Assembly (NCBI GenBank): GCA_030142905.1
Contig: JASJOG010000080.1
Coordinates: 1,211,001 to 1,275,000 of the forward strand
Reading direction: 5' to 3'
DNA from: Heliopora coerulea
Taxonomy: Eukaryota; Cnidaria; Anthozoa; Scleralcyonacea; Helioporidae
DNA length: 64,000 nucleotides
Shown here: positions 11,296 to 22,354 of the stretch, piece by piece
Position numbering within the stretch: position 1 is the stretch's first letter
Layout of the letters: every line of letters begins with the position of its first letter
Notes under the pieces: generated by a model
Seen by the model: only the letters and a program-made list of their open reading frames with translations
Told to the model about the DNA's origin: nothing
Database searches by the model: none
Made by a program: the position numbers and the translations under genes

Positions 11296-13352
11296 CTGAA
11301 GTGATAAGAGGGGTGAAATGAAATAAAAAGAAATCAGACCTTAGATAATTGTACAAAGGAGTCAAATTAATATCACATTGATGAGGACATGTAAGAGAAC
11401 ACATTTACATTGATTTATGGTCACCTAGCTCAAACTTCTGTAATTTTTTCTAATTGACATCTTGAACAACAACACTACTCCATATGGATTGTATACAACA
11501 GTGAGTGAAACTGCAGTTTAGTAGACTCTCATGGGTCATTGACATACACCATGAACACTGTGAAACATTTAGCAAAAAAATGATGCAACATGTAATGCAT
11601 GAAAACATTTGAAAAGATGACATGTAAGAACTGACAACAGCAATTTATAAATTATTCACTGTACAGTATTTCTCAATTAGGTTTACAGTAAGAATTAAGG
11701 TTAAGGTAAAGGTTGGGTAAGATTCATGTGAGGAATTAGTGTAAGGATTTGCATTGCCACAGTGACTTTGGTCAAAACTGCAGTACAGGTTGGAGATAAA
11801 TCAATGTTGAAGTATTGCCCAGGTAGACAAATGTTTGGAATTAATTTGAATTACTCAAAGAACTGTTCTTCTGATAAATTGAGATACTGTTTTCACATAC
11901 AATATTCTAAGAAGTATAAATTGGACAAAGATTGTCACATTCCAGTCTTCAGTGATGATTTCATTGCAGTATTACATTTAAATTCAGTGGTACCTTGTGC
12001 ACCTCTATGCCATAAATTAATCACAGTAAACTTCTATGTCTTAATGACAGCTTCTCCATGATTCTCAACTTTGTTTTTGTATGTATAGGGTAGTGCATGC
12101 AACCATTCAAGTGTTTTTGACTGAAAGAAAGTGCACTGCACTTGGCCCAAATCCTCTTTTGTCTATCTCAGGTAGGGAATGCTTTTTATACCCAGGGGGG
12201 ATGTTGATTAATGTCTATCCAACTGACCACTATGTATCAGGGTGCTTTGCTTCATTAAATCTAGGGTTAGTCACGATGACTTGAAGACACAACTACTGTA
12301 CATATACAGCATGTTCCCATTATGAAATCTCCGAGTTCTCCAATTCCTCAATGTAAATATAAAGAGATGTCCTTTAGCTGATGTCTAATTAATTCTAATG
12401 TTTCCCAGATTTTAGTAATTTTTCCCCAAAATAAAGATTATCTCATGAAACAATAATAAAAATATCATAAAATAATTTGCATCCATTGCTTTCAAAGCTA
12501 CAGTATTTTTCTGATCACCTGGTACACCTTGGCATTCAAGCACCTTGATTCTTCTTACTGTAAACTGGACAGATTCAGTGCATTGCATCTCAGTTTCAAT
12601 TGTTTCATACTGGTTGGAAAGACCACACCAGAATATATTGAGAAGCAACTTACCTGTACTGTGTCTCAAATATCTGTACTGTTCACAGCCAGCAATTCCC
12701 AGAAATTAAGCAGAAAAACACACTCTAAAGAAGTGCCTCACACTAGATACCAACTTTCAAATAAAGTCAAAATATTACCATGACCAATTTGTTTGTGTTC
12801 TTGAACTTGAATATTGACATTTCAAGATGCTTTTTGTCGGGATACTGTATGTTTCTCTCTCATCACAAACAATGATCATCCCAAACTTCCTGGGTTCTAG
12901 TGGGATCTTCACACCCATCAATTTTGAATCAAACTTCAATTTCCTTATAAAAAGTTATCCCTAACTGAGCAAAATTAGGAAGCAATAGTCAACTAATAAG
13001 TAAAAGATTATTCTATTTTGAAATTTGAAAAGCTTGATACAGCTACAAGAGAACTAAACATGCTATCAGAACGCCCTTTTACTTTTATCTAATAGCGTTA
13101 GGAAGAAACAGGCCGAATTTTTTCGAAACTTTTAGGCCTCGTCTTCGAGGACAAATGCAAATGCAACTGTGTGAGAAAGGTTGTAGAAGCTCAAGAAGTG
13201 AAATGCAAGACGTCAGTGATGGCCGTTTTACAAAATCTGACAATAAAAATGCCGAAGAGCTCTAATAATTTCGCCAAAACAACTTGTCAGTACGTTCTAG
13301 TCACAGTTAGATCCGAGTATATTATCAGGCTAGTTTAACTCGTCGAACTTAC
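11296..13352 (-). other. Intron 1 of WASHC5 N-terminal pseudogene
   Basis: Two kilobases without a recognisable exon or element terminus, apart from the right half of the 570-bp duplication. Short open frames at 11762-12783 match nothing I know. Confidence 0.5.
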
Positions 13353-13585
13353 CGGTTTACCGTCGATTTTCGCTTCGTAGAATTCAGGTCCACGGAAGTA
13401 CGAGAAGTCGGTCAAAACGTTGCCATATTTCAACTGACCTCTTTTATTATCAAGACGGAATTCAGGTGTAATGAAATCGGACAAACGCAAAGGTTCAGCA
13501 ATGATTGCATTTCCTCTGCTTACTAATTTTAATTTTAACAACGTTTGATCACAAAGATTATTTTCTGCAAGACCTAGTCTACCAT
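13353..13585 (-). pseudogene. WASHC5: WASHC5 N-terminal copy, exon 1 (frameshifted)
   Basis: ATG GTA GAC matches the expected Met-x-Asp start, but TAG follows at 13574-13576. Five bases stand where one codon is expected, then the frame resumes at 13571 as [13 protein letters not shown] and runs open for 73 codons to CCG before a consensus GTAAGT donor. A ttaaaa unit is also duplicated (13532-13543 region), adding two residues compared with the human protein (LKLKL). The open part includes [16 protein letters not shown] and [18 protein letters not shown]. Confidence 0.85.
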
Positions 13586-13730
13586 TTTGAAAATGTTGAC
13601 TGAAATTACCTCACGTGAGGTATGTTCCTATACAGCTGTCGGAAAGTATCGTTAAATGATCGTTTAACTGCGGTTGCTAAGTTCACGGCCCATTTACACG
13701 ATGTGATTGTCGCTGGTCGTTCGACCTATC

Positions 13731-14651
13731 CAGATTGTGCTCGGCAACTTTTTGCCAACTTTCGGTATTTCGAGCAACTTTTTCGCAAACGAGCAACTTC
13801 GAGCAACTTTTCTTTAAGTTAGCCAATTTTCAGCAACCTTCTGGCTTATTTGAACCAAGATATAGAATTTTTGAAATTTTGAACATTTCATCATTGGTAA
13901 TATGGTTGTTATGGTAGAAGAAAAGTCCAAGAAACATCGTTGTGTCGTTTAAAAGTGTTTTTTTACAGAACGGGAGGGGAATAGGCTGAACATTAGTCCT
14001 TGACCTTTGGGTTTTCTGTAGAATGTGGTAATTCATTCAAATTTCCAAGTATGGAATTGATGCCAGTATCACAGGAAAAATGGCGGACGCCACGTTGTCG
14101 TCGTTGTCATCACATTATAACACACTTCCACAATGGGCAGCAATGGTAAAGAAATTGGTACTGATTCAACCTGGCTCTGCTGCTGCTGAACGGCTGTTCA
14201 GTTTGCTAAGCAGTTTATCATTACAACAAGAAAGTGCACTGGAAGATTACATCGAGGCATCTGAAATGATCCGCTACAGCAGCAGTAAGCGAAAGGACGA
14301 GAACTAGAGCACGCTTGTTCAATTTCTACGTACTTCGTAAGAAACTAAAGAAAAATCTCATTTTTTATTCACAGTTCTGGTAAGCACTTGTTTAGTTTTG
14401 TTTGTATTTAGCCCCTATATAGGCCACGTGCACTTAGAAATTTTAAAATAACGGATGATTCAAGATGTGAAACGTCTATTGATGCAAAAAAACAGACATC
14501 CAGCAAATATTTATGCTTAGAAACACTTAATTTTGAGAGAAATTTTCAGATTTCGGAAGCAAGTGGCAACTTTTTTTGATTTTGAGCAACTTCTTAGCAG
14601 CTTTTAGGCATCTTTTGGAGCAACTTTTCCTCAGTTTACGAGCACAATCTA
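13731..14651 (+). mobile_element. Degenerate hAT element
   Basis: Termini cagattgtgctcg (13731) and cgagcacaatcta (ending 14651) are inverted copies with one mismatch at the outermost base. Both subterminal regions carry repeated gcaacttttt/gagcaactt motifs in opposite orientation. The flanking octamers gacctatc and gacaggcc agree at only four positions, so I do not claim a target duplication. The interior holds a hAT C-terminal transposase fragment. At 921 bp it is a deletion derivative. Confidence 0.65.
14080..14307 (+). pseudogene. hAT transposase C-terminal dimerisation fragment
   Basis: A 75-residue open frame with the hAT dimerisation signature: LPQWAAMVKKLVLIQPGSAA, then AERLFSLL, and LEDYIEASEMIRY near the end. 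Family members have several hundred residues upstream (BED zinc finger and RNase H-like DDE core), all missing here. It therefore cannot act as a transposase alone. It could in principle make a small dimerisation-domain protein, but nothing suggests expression. Confidence 0.75.
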
Positions 14652-15180
14652 GACAGGCCAACTGATCGTTCTGGGACCAACCATTTGACCTCTTGGGATG
14701 ATCTCGCGTCAACCAGTGTACGAATTTTTTTGGCCTCGACAAATTGGACAATATTTTTTCCTGAACTGAACTCTACTTTTTCGGGGTTTTTTTCCTCGCC
14801 CGTAGTAAATGCAGGACATTACTTTTTAAATTGATATTTCTTTGCAAGTTATATTTTCCGGGATAAGGCGCCAATTTGCTTTCGCGGGTCGCATTCCTCA
14901 AGTGCTGACACATCCCGCATGTTCAGATGACAGTTCCAAAAACCAAAGTACACTTGGTATTTCTTGAATTGCATTTAAACCTTCTGTAGTTTTTATTTTT
15001 TGTACAGAGAAAGCATGGGAACTGATAAGTTCTTTTACAATTTTTCGATTAAATACATTTGTTTGGTTTGGAAGATATATCACTTTAAATACGCCTATTT
15101 GCATGAAAAAGTAAACATTTAATTTTGCTACCATTTGTTGATGCAAGAAGATCGCCACCTGTAGCCCACAATGTACGTGA
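14652..15180. other. Non-coding stretch, no gene seen
   Basis: No recognised coding sequence. ggcccatttacacgatgtga near 13688 and gatcgttctgggacc near 14666 may be ends of a MITE (compare 59209-59398) into which the hAT element inserted. This is weak. Confidence 0.35.
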
Positions 15181-15764
15181 GGACCCGTTTAAACGATACG
15201 ATTATCGTAAACAATTGTTTATCCGGTGCTATGTAATGTTGTCCGATGGGCACGATTCCTGCCCGCTTTCATTTGCTCGCCAAATTATCAATACGTCCGG
15301 GATGCTTCATTTTACGATGGCCGGTAAGAAGACAAACACATGTTCACCCAACCCCTCCGCTTACATATGATGAAAATTCTTCAAGGAGAGGAAACAGGGA
15401 GAGCTGTATTTTCCTACGAAGAAACTGCACATTACTACAGAGAAGGCGTCTATTTCTTAGAGCAAGGCGCTTATTTCTTCAACGGAGATGGGCGTTATTC
15501 CGGTGAAGATATGTCACTTCATGGAGAAAAGCTGCGGTTACAAATAGGAGATGCACATTTTAATTTCACAGTGACAGTGTCATATTTCCAATGACAAGAT
15601 CCATTTCCTCACAAAATCTACTTTGTTATACGGAGAAACTACTTAACTATATGTTTGTACGGAGAAGTGGTGGATCTTAAGGCAGGTTCACCAGCCACCA
15701 TACCAATGAGTTAATCGGATACATCAAATAATCATATACAACAATCTTATCGGCTAAATAGGCC
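15181..15764. mobile_element. MITE family X, copy 1 with internal insertion
   Basis: Starts ggacccgtttaaacgatacg and ends cttatcggctaaataggccc. The outer parts match the compact copy at 59209-59398 in order (ggacc..acacgatacgatt, tatgtaa.gttgtc, aatacgtccgggag, gagttaatcggata). Relative to that copy it carries about 390 extra bases, from about 15311 to 15705, as if a second element had inserted. The overlapping plus-strand frames 15125-15594 lie in the insert and are not recognisable proteins. Confidence 0.6.
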
Positions 15765-17693
15765 CTAAAACCTATATGACTTGTGTCATTTGTCCAATTA
15801 AATTTTAATTCTTGCTGTGCTCGCGTACGATGTAGAAGCACCATAACCCTCGTCCTAACGCTAATCCTCATCCATAAATAGTAAAAATATGCTCAAGTTA
15901 AAAGCAGCTAAAAAAAGAGAGAAAAAGAACAGGTGATGGAAAGAATTCAAAAATTGTTTCTTGCTGTATTTGTTCCCAATACATTCCCCATCGACCCCAT
16001 GATATGAGAATGAGTCAACCACTGGACCAGGATCATGTCTCCTCTTCTTGCTACGTCATGGATATATGATATTGAACAGGTAACGAAAACAATTTAGCCA
16101 TCTGGGCTGTGACAGTGGAGGGAAAATATTTCCTTGACGACATACAAGGAAAAACAAATTGGTGTGTATTTCCTCTCGTAGTGAAACTGAAGTAGAGAAT
16201 GAAGTGGCGTAACGCCATTGGCCAACTTTTGTTAATAAGCCACGTAAATCCGGAATTAAATTAGAAATTCTGAAGTCCCAGGTTACATATGGTGACGTTG
16301 TTGCTTCTAAGAGTTGCTTTCGTTGGAAATCAGTAAATATCATTCAGACGATTGCTATAGACTTTATTCGCCTTCAGGTTAGAAAATCAACGATATATAC
16401 CTTCCAGTAAGTGATAACCTCAAACATGGCCTACCAAACGCAAACCAAAGAACTTACTGAAGTGAGTGAACTCAAGTGTGCTTCACACAAACCGACATAA
16501 CGACTGGGTCATGCGAAACCAAAAGAAACTTTCTCTGTGTAATTGGAGATGGTGAAATAACGTGAAATAACGACAAGGAAATCAAGAAATAAGAAAAAAA
16601 CCAAAACTACCTTGTTGTCTTTCTTTCCTTATCTTAATGTCCTTATGTCGTTATGCCACAAGTACCAACTAGGCCTCCAAATGGATTAACTAAACCGTGG
16701 CCACACAGAGCGTGGTTAACGGCGTCCCGAAGCTCTGCGACTGTACCGTCGGGAAAGACAACTTGCAACAGAGAACGTAGTCATTGCTTATTACACAAAC
16801 GATGAACTACAAGTACGAGTGATAAATTTACAGGATCGCTGCCAAGTTATTGGACACCTTGTTTTTCGCAAATTGATTACATGGTTTGCGTTTTGGCACG
16901 TTAAGGTCATCTCATCTCGATGCTGAATTTAAAATACATTCGGTCAAGCTCTTATAATATTCAAAGACATTCTAATACGATATGAATGAGCTACTGCAAT
17001 ATGAATACGAGTGCCAAGCACAGAACATGAAATAATGCTATTCAATTTGGAACATAACAATTATAACACAATTATAATACACAATGACTATGAAGCTAGT
17101 CTGATGCGGATAAAGTCAGTGTAAGAGACTTTCTTGCCGAGTTTGAATGGGCGGCAGTCAACGCTGACGAGGGAGTGCGAATTCTGTATTCTATTGATTT
17201 ACTCGACGCTTTGCGAGCATTCCAACGCTTTGATCTTAAACTTGGGAAAGTCAAAATTAAATTTCACCTTTAAAGAAATGTAGCAACCTTTGCGTCTTTT
17301 CGTGGATTTTGTGGTTCAAAGTTACTAATCGACGATGGCTGATTTCGAGTGGGTACAGCCAGTGTCCAAAGAAGTTTCTTCAAGAAGAAATATTCGCAAA
17401 CATATTGCTTGTCATCAATAATCACTGTCGAATTTCGCCGGCTCAAGCTTGGCAGATCTTACATGCGTCTTCTATTGACTTAATCCATCTCAAACTAGCT
17501 TTATATTCACTGTATATGTAGTCTTACCCGCTCTGATGATGTTTCGCGATGCGATGAAGCATTTTAAATTTGAAGTTATATTAAGATTATTTATTAAATT
17601 ACCTATTAAATGGCTTAGTTTCGTGTTTTGTGCTGGGACATTTATACACATATATCATATTACGATTGCGATTATCGTCTGGTTGATTCCCTA
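15765..17693. other. Non-coding stretch, no gene seen
   Basis: No exon with splice context or recognisable domain. Open frames at 16056-16343 (minus) and 17309-17521 (plus) are short and unfamiliar. Confidence 0.5.
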
Positions 17694-17701
17694 CCAATGA
17701 C
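17694..17701. repeat. Target-site duplication, left (CCAATGAC)
   Basis: Exact match to 20610-20617, directly adjoining the hAT terminus. Confidence 0.92.
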
Positions 17702-18129
17702 CAGTGCTACCACTCGTAGGGGGAAACCCCTACAGTAGGGGAAAATTGCATTTTGTAGGGAGTAGGGGATACCTACGGGAAAACGCCACTTTTGTAGGGG
17801 GACGTAGGGGATTTTCCAGTTGCTAGTTTTCGAAAATTTTATTTTTATAATAGTATAATTATATGTCGATTTTCGTGACAGATTTTCTCATTTGATCACT
17901 GTTTTATTGTTTTCATGTTTTTTACATGAAGTATCGTCTAACCTCACGTGCGTCTTCAAGCCAGTTTTCATCAGTTATAGCATAGATCAGTGAGTTTTCA
18001 TTACATTTACATGCTTTAATAATTAAATATTGAATTGAACAATGAAAAAAAATGCCCAAAGAAAATGGGAAAAAATATCGTGTCCAAGGTTATCGAAAAG
18101 AATGGGAAAGAGAAAGCTAGGCAAGAGGT

Positions 18130-20277
18130 TGGCTGTCAAGTGCAAAACATCATGAAGGAAAAGCGTACTGTTTGCTTTGCGACAAAGTTCTTGCACCAGG
18201 CAAGTCAGAATTCATTGGCCATTCGAAGACAACGACACACGTTAAACGTTCGAAAACAGTTACGGAAACTGGATCAACAAGCCCGGAGCTGGCTCTCAAT
18301 TTCGGGGGGGCATTGCCGCACACATAGCCGCAACGTGGACCAAAAATTGAGCTGGGGGTCTGCAGTCGTCTCTGGGGGGGGGTGTTGTTCCCGAGGGGAT
18401 CCTGGTCGCATTCTGGGGAAATTTTATAAATACGTTTTTCTTTTTTTTTGTTTGTAGGGAGGACACGACTTCCATTATATTGTGGTTGGGGGGGGGCACT
18501 GCCCCCCAGGTTCCCCCTCAGCTCCGGGCCTGTGGCTCAATGACCTCGTTCGTTCAGGTAAGAGATCCCAGCATCGTTAAAGCGGAGCTGAATGTTGTGG
18601 CTCTTATTGCGAGGAAAAACATTTCATTTAATTTTTTGGATTCTCTTGTTGAAACTCTTCACGAAATAGCCAACGACTCAAAAGCAGTTAAAAACATGAC
18701 ATGCAACCGTACCAAAGGTACATACTTGGTCACCGAATGCTTAGCCCCATATGCCCACGATAAATTGGTTTCAGATGTAAAAAAGGCGAGAGGATTTTCA
18801 ATTTTATGTGACAAAGCCACTGACATCGGCATGAATAAAGTGTTTTGCGTGAATGTCCGCTTCTTGGAGGAAAGTCGCCTTGTGCCAGCTACTCGCTTCT
18901 ATCAACTGATACCAGTAGAAGAGGGAGATGCATCTGAGCTATATGACTGCTTAAACACAGCTATTGAGAAAGATCAGCTTTCATGGGATAATGTGACAGG
19001 TTATGCCTCTTATGGTGAAAATTTAATGCAAGGAGGTAATAACTCCTTTCTTACGAGAATACAAGAAGCTGCCCCAGGTCTATTTGTTTTAATGCTACTG
19101 TCACACGTTTCATCTTGTTGCTAATCATGCCAGCAAGACTCTTTCCAAGACAGCTGATCAATTGATTCATGATGTATACAACTATTTCAAGCTGTCACCA
19201 AACAGACAAAAAAGCCTGGCAGAATTCCAACATTTTGAGGAAGTGGAGACGCACAAAATTTTGAAGCCTTGCCAGACGCGATGGTTATCAGTGTTGCATT
19301 GTGGCCAACGAATATTAGAACAATGGCTGGCTCTGGAATCATTTTTTGTGAGCGAGTATTCTCAAACCAAAACACAACAGTCTGAAAGAATCATTAATGC
19401 ATTAAGGTCCATCTACATCAAGGCTACAGTTGAATTTGCAGAGTTTGTGCTTGGTGACCAAAACGGCCTCAATGTTATGTTTCAATCAAACAACTTCTAT
19501 CTTCATCGACTTCTTCCTGAGGTTGAACGAGTTGTTCGAATGTTTTACTCAAATTGTTGGAAGCCAGCTCGCAATAAGAAGTTGAACAAAATCAATGTCG
19601 ACGATGAGACGCAGTGGCTTCCAATTCATCAGATTTATCCCGGCATACTGGCAAGTGAAATTGTAAAGTTGTTACTACCGCACGAGAGAGAGAGTTTCTT
19701 AAAGCGTTGTCGTGACTGGTAGAGAGAAGCTGTTCGACAACTTTTAGCTCATATCAATGTAGCAGATCCTATACTTCTAGCTATGAAAGATGTCAACCAT
19801 AAAGCTATTTTGAATGAAAGTGCAGAAAGAGTTTCTGCTGGTGTTCTTGCGAGAGGTCTGCCTCGTCTTCTTGGAAACGGTTACCATGCTCAGCAGGCGT
19901 AGATAATCCAGGATATTGGTCGCCAATGGAGATCTCTACTAATAGATGACACCGTCATCAATGGTGGATGGAAGGAAAAGAGCATCATTGAATTCTGGAC
20001 AAGTATGGTGGGTTTGGAAGAATATGAAAAGTTGGCAAGGTTTATGCTAGAAATAACGGCTCTTCCACAAAGCACTGCCGAAGTTGAGCGTACATTCTCC
20101 AAACTCAACAACAACAAAACAAAGTTACGGAATGCACTTGGTGTTCGTACACTGGAAGCGATCATCAAATCAAGTGAAGCATTTCCTAGTAATTTTGAAG
20201 TTAGTGAAACACTAACACTTCTTCACTCAAATGCACGCCAGAACTACATGCAAAAATACACTGAGAAAGAACGCTGA
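18130..20277 (+). pseudogene. hAT transposase, broken
   Basis: In order: a C2-H2-like zinc finger (YCLLCDKVLAPGKSEFIGHS, then TTTHVKR) near 18163-18260; after the nested insertion, the RNase H-like core with FSILCDKATDI (first catalytic Asp region, about 18800); after a frameshift, CYCHTFHLVANHASK near 19094; QTRWLSV near 19273; and the dimerisation domain with TAEVERTFSKL and ALGVRTLEAII (20080-20170). CxxH, TRWLS and the dimerisation block are hallmarks of the ZMYM/TTF-type hAT lineage. Stops are TAG at 19720-19722 and 19900-19902. The piece at 20005-20277 is open and ends naturally. No catalytically complete protein can be made. Confidence 0.88.
18281..18529. mobile_element. Nested MITE-like insertion in hAT transposase
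   Basis: Ends gcccggagctg and cagctccgggc form a perfect 11-base inverted repeat. The interior has G-runs and a C-rich right side (gggggggcactgcccccc) and does not fit the transposase. It sits between the zinc finger and the catalytic core. No clear target duplication was found. Confidence 0.6.
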
Positions 20278-20609
20278 AATGTTGACACTGAGGTTGAGAA
20301 CACAGATTAACTGATATTCTATTTTCTATGACTATTATATGAACATTCTATTATAACCACGTGGTTATGTTATTTTTCGATTTTGTGACATTGTCGGTTT
20401 CATGTTTTTTAAATAAAATTTAATACTAAAAATATGCTTGAGTTTTTAAAAAAATTAAAACATTCTTTTTAATATTACGTATTTTATATAGGGGAAACAT
20501 GGTACATGTAGGGGTACGTAGGGGGAAATGAGTTTTAAAATGTAGGGGAAACGTAGGGGATTTTAGGGTTTATGAGAGGGGAAAAATGAAATTTAGAGTG
20601 GCAGCACTG

Positions 20610-20617
20610 CCAATGAC
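20610..20617. repeat. Target-site duplication, right (CCAATGAC)
   Basis: Perfect second copy of 17694-17701. Confidence 0.92.
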
Positions 20618-21907
20618 TAATCAATAGAACAGACCCTGGTTAAATGACTGAGATTTGATTCCTGATTCCTCTCTAAATTATATAATTTTAAGACAGTATA
20701 ACTTGCCCAAGAAGATTTCTACTTGGTGTGCAATCCCATTGACTTGTAAAACAGCCTTAATGCGGCTAGGCAGCCATTCAGTACTGTAGGGTATTTAGTA
20801 ACATACCAAATTTGCTTCGTATCCACGTCTTTAGCACAGGAGGAACGAGGAAAGTGGAGGGATATTGTTTTATTGCTTATCGTATGTTCTACACGGAAAA
20901 GAAGTTAAGGGCATGGTGTTTGAGCAAATCATGGTCATTTCGGTACATGTAATTCACTGTTATCATAGCTTCGAGTTCAGGCGTGTTATTCGCATAAATA
21001 TGAGAGTTTTCTTTCCCTTAGTTCTGGTAAGCGTAAATACTTCATCGTAAAGCGACTTACTTCATCGTACTACTTAAACGATGTCATTTTGTATCGCAGT
21101 GTGCATTAACAGACACATGTTTTAAGTTTGACTATCCTTTGCCGTTTTCCAACGACATGCATCTCACCTAACACAGCCACAAAACACAATTTTTTCACCC
21201 GAGATGCTTTGGGCAACATACGGTGGGCCGTAAAACATGCACGGCCGGACATCAGGTTTCTTTCCGATGTACTCACGAAGATTAAGTAAATCTGGAAAAA
21301 CAATTCGCAAACTGAAAAGCGAGCTTAGCGAGTACGTCGATTCGATGCCTGACAGTATTCTGGTAGTAATACAAGCTAAAGCAAAGGGATGGGCCCGCTG
21401 ACATGACTCTGTTGTCAGCAGTATATTAGTGTTCTTTTAACGTGTATACCTTACGAAGAACAAAATCAAAGCCAATTGACCAAGGCTCTGTCATGTACTT
21501 CTACTACCTCAGGTCAGGTTTTCTGTGAAGAACTAGTCCTTCTGATCACGGCGTTATCTGAAATGTGTCAAATTCGGCGTCGAGATGACATGACCATATC
21601 ATTCTAAATTTCATACTTATAATTATCTAATTAAAAACAAGGTATTCAATTATTTATAAGCAACCCTGCAAATGTTGTACTCAATGGTGATGCACAAACA
21701 AATCCAAAATAATAACACAAATTTATACTTTTATGGATTTTTCGAAGGAAAAGAATAATCAAAATTAAAGTTGAGTCATGCGTTCCTGTGATGACTCAAG
21801 CCCTACCTTTGTTTTAAAACGTACAAATGTTTTTTACTGCTTGTCAGCAGAGTGACGACGCACCTGTTCCGCTTGTTCTAAGTCACTTATACTGAGAGAT
21901 TTAAAAT
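20618..21907. other. Non-coding stretch, no gene seen
   Basis: No recognisable exon, repeat terminus or RNA gene. Confidence 0.45.
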
Positions 21908-22354
21908 AGGGCGTATTTATACGAACCTTCGTTAGCCGCCAACGCGGGTCAGGACACCAACTCGGATTGTTAATAAATTATGTTTACATTGGGCAGCTGG
22001 GTTGCCAACCATCCGAGTCTAGTTCACCCAAGATGGGGCGATCATGTGGCTAACCCTGATTAGCGACCTTGCATTCTGGGTAAGAGAATGAACCCAGGTT
22101 GATACATCTAGCACCACTTTACTCGAACCCCGCTCAATTCAACTCGTGTTTACATGAACATACAAATAAAATTTCACACCTTCACGCCCACGCCAACCTG
22201 GGTCAACTAAGGTCTTCAATCGGGTTACCCGGCAAAGCGGGTTCACCCGGCTATCACGTAAACATTGATAGGAATTTATTCGTAGGCGAGTTAACCCGGG
22301 TTGACGATCCGACTCGGCTTGACGACCCACCCGGTTTCGTGTAAACAGGCCCTT
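21908..22354. mobile_element. MITE-like element
   Basis: Left end agggcgtatttatacgaacc and right end tttcgtgtaaacaggccct are inverted copies at most positions. The interior has several gttaacccgggtt-like and gggttacccgg palindromic motifs. No coding capacity. A target duplication is not clear. Confidence 0.45.

Larger units (their letters stand above)
10441..11520. repeat. Tandem duplication of a ~570-bp intron-exon unit
   Basis: The units are about 10441-11010 and 11011-11520. Shared landmarks sit about 568 bases apart, for example taaatatttttatcttta (10455 and 11023), tcaatggcttt, and ggtatccagccagacaacta. Each unit carries one copy of WASHC5 exon 2 with its own splice-like edges. The copies have diverged substantially, so the duplication is old. 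Confidence 0.8.
5748..13585 (-). pseudogene. WASHC5: WASHC5 (strumpellin) N-terminal fragment, unprocessed pseudogene
   Basis: Four minus-strand exons (13353-13585, 11197-11295, 8732-8816, 5748-5848) encode residues matching roughly 1-180 of strumpellin, recalled from the human protein. Strumpellin is a core subunit of the WASH complex, which drives Arp2/3 actin assembly on endosomes. Recognisable stretches include [45 protein letters not shown] and [10 protein letters not shown]. Introns are retained with GT donors and AG acceptors, so this is not a retrocopy. Lesions are a +2 frameshift with TAG at codon 4, and an 8-bp loss in exon 2. Exons 3 and 4 are open. Later exons would lie left of position 1. 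Alternatives are a recently dead gene, or a live gene with an unseen alternative start and assembly errors. Confidence 0.82.
17702..20609 (+). mobile_element. Full-length hAT DNA transposon (dead)
   Basis: A 2908-bp element with termini CAGTGCTACCACTC and GAGTGGCAGCACTG (13 of 14 inverted bases match), flanked by perfect 8-bp duplications CCAATGAC. Subterminal regions carry many gtagggg units on both sides (17720-17815 and 20490-20580), likely transposase-binding arrays. The interior encodes a zinc-finger hAT transposase interrupted by frameshifts, two TAG stops (19720, 19900) and a nested insertion at 18281-18529. The preserved TIRs and duplications suggest an insertion not extremely old. 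Confidence 0.93.

Noticed and set aside
13731..14651. Target-site duplication for the degenerate hAT element
   Set aside because: Flanking octamers gacctatc and gacaggcc match at only four positions, close to chance.
15125..15594. Overlapping 81-86-residue plus-strand frames
   Set aside because: They lie inside a MITE insertion, overlap in different frames and match no known domain.
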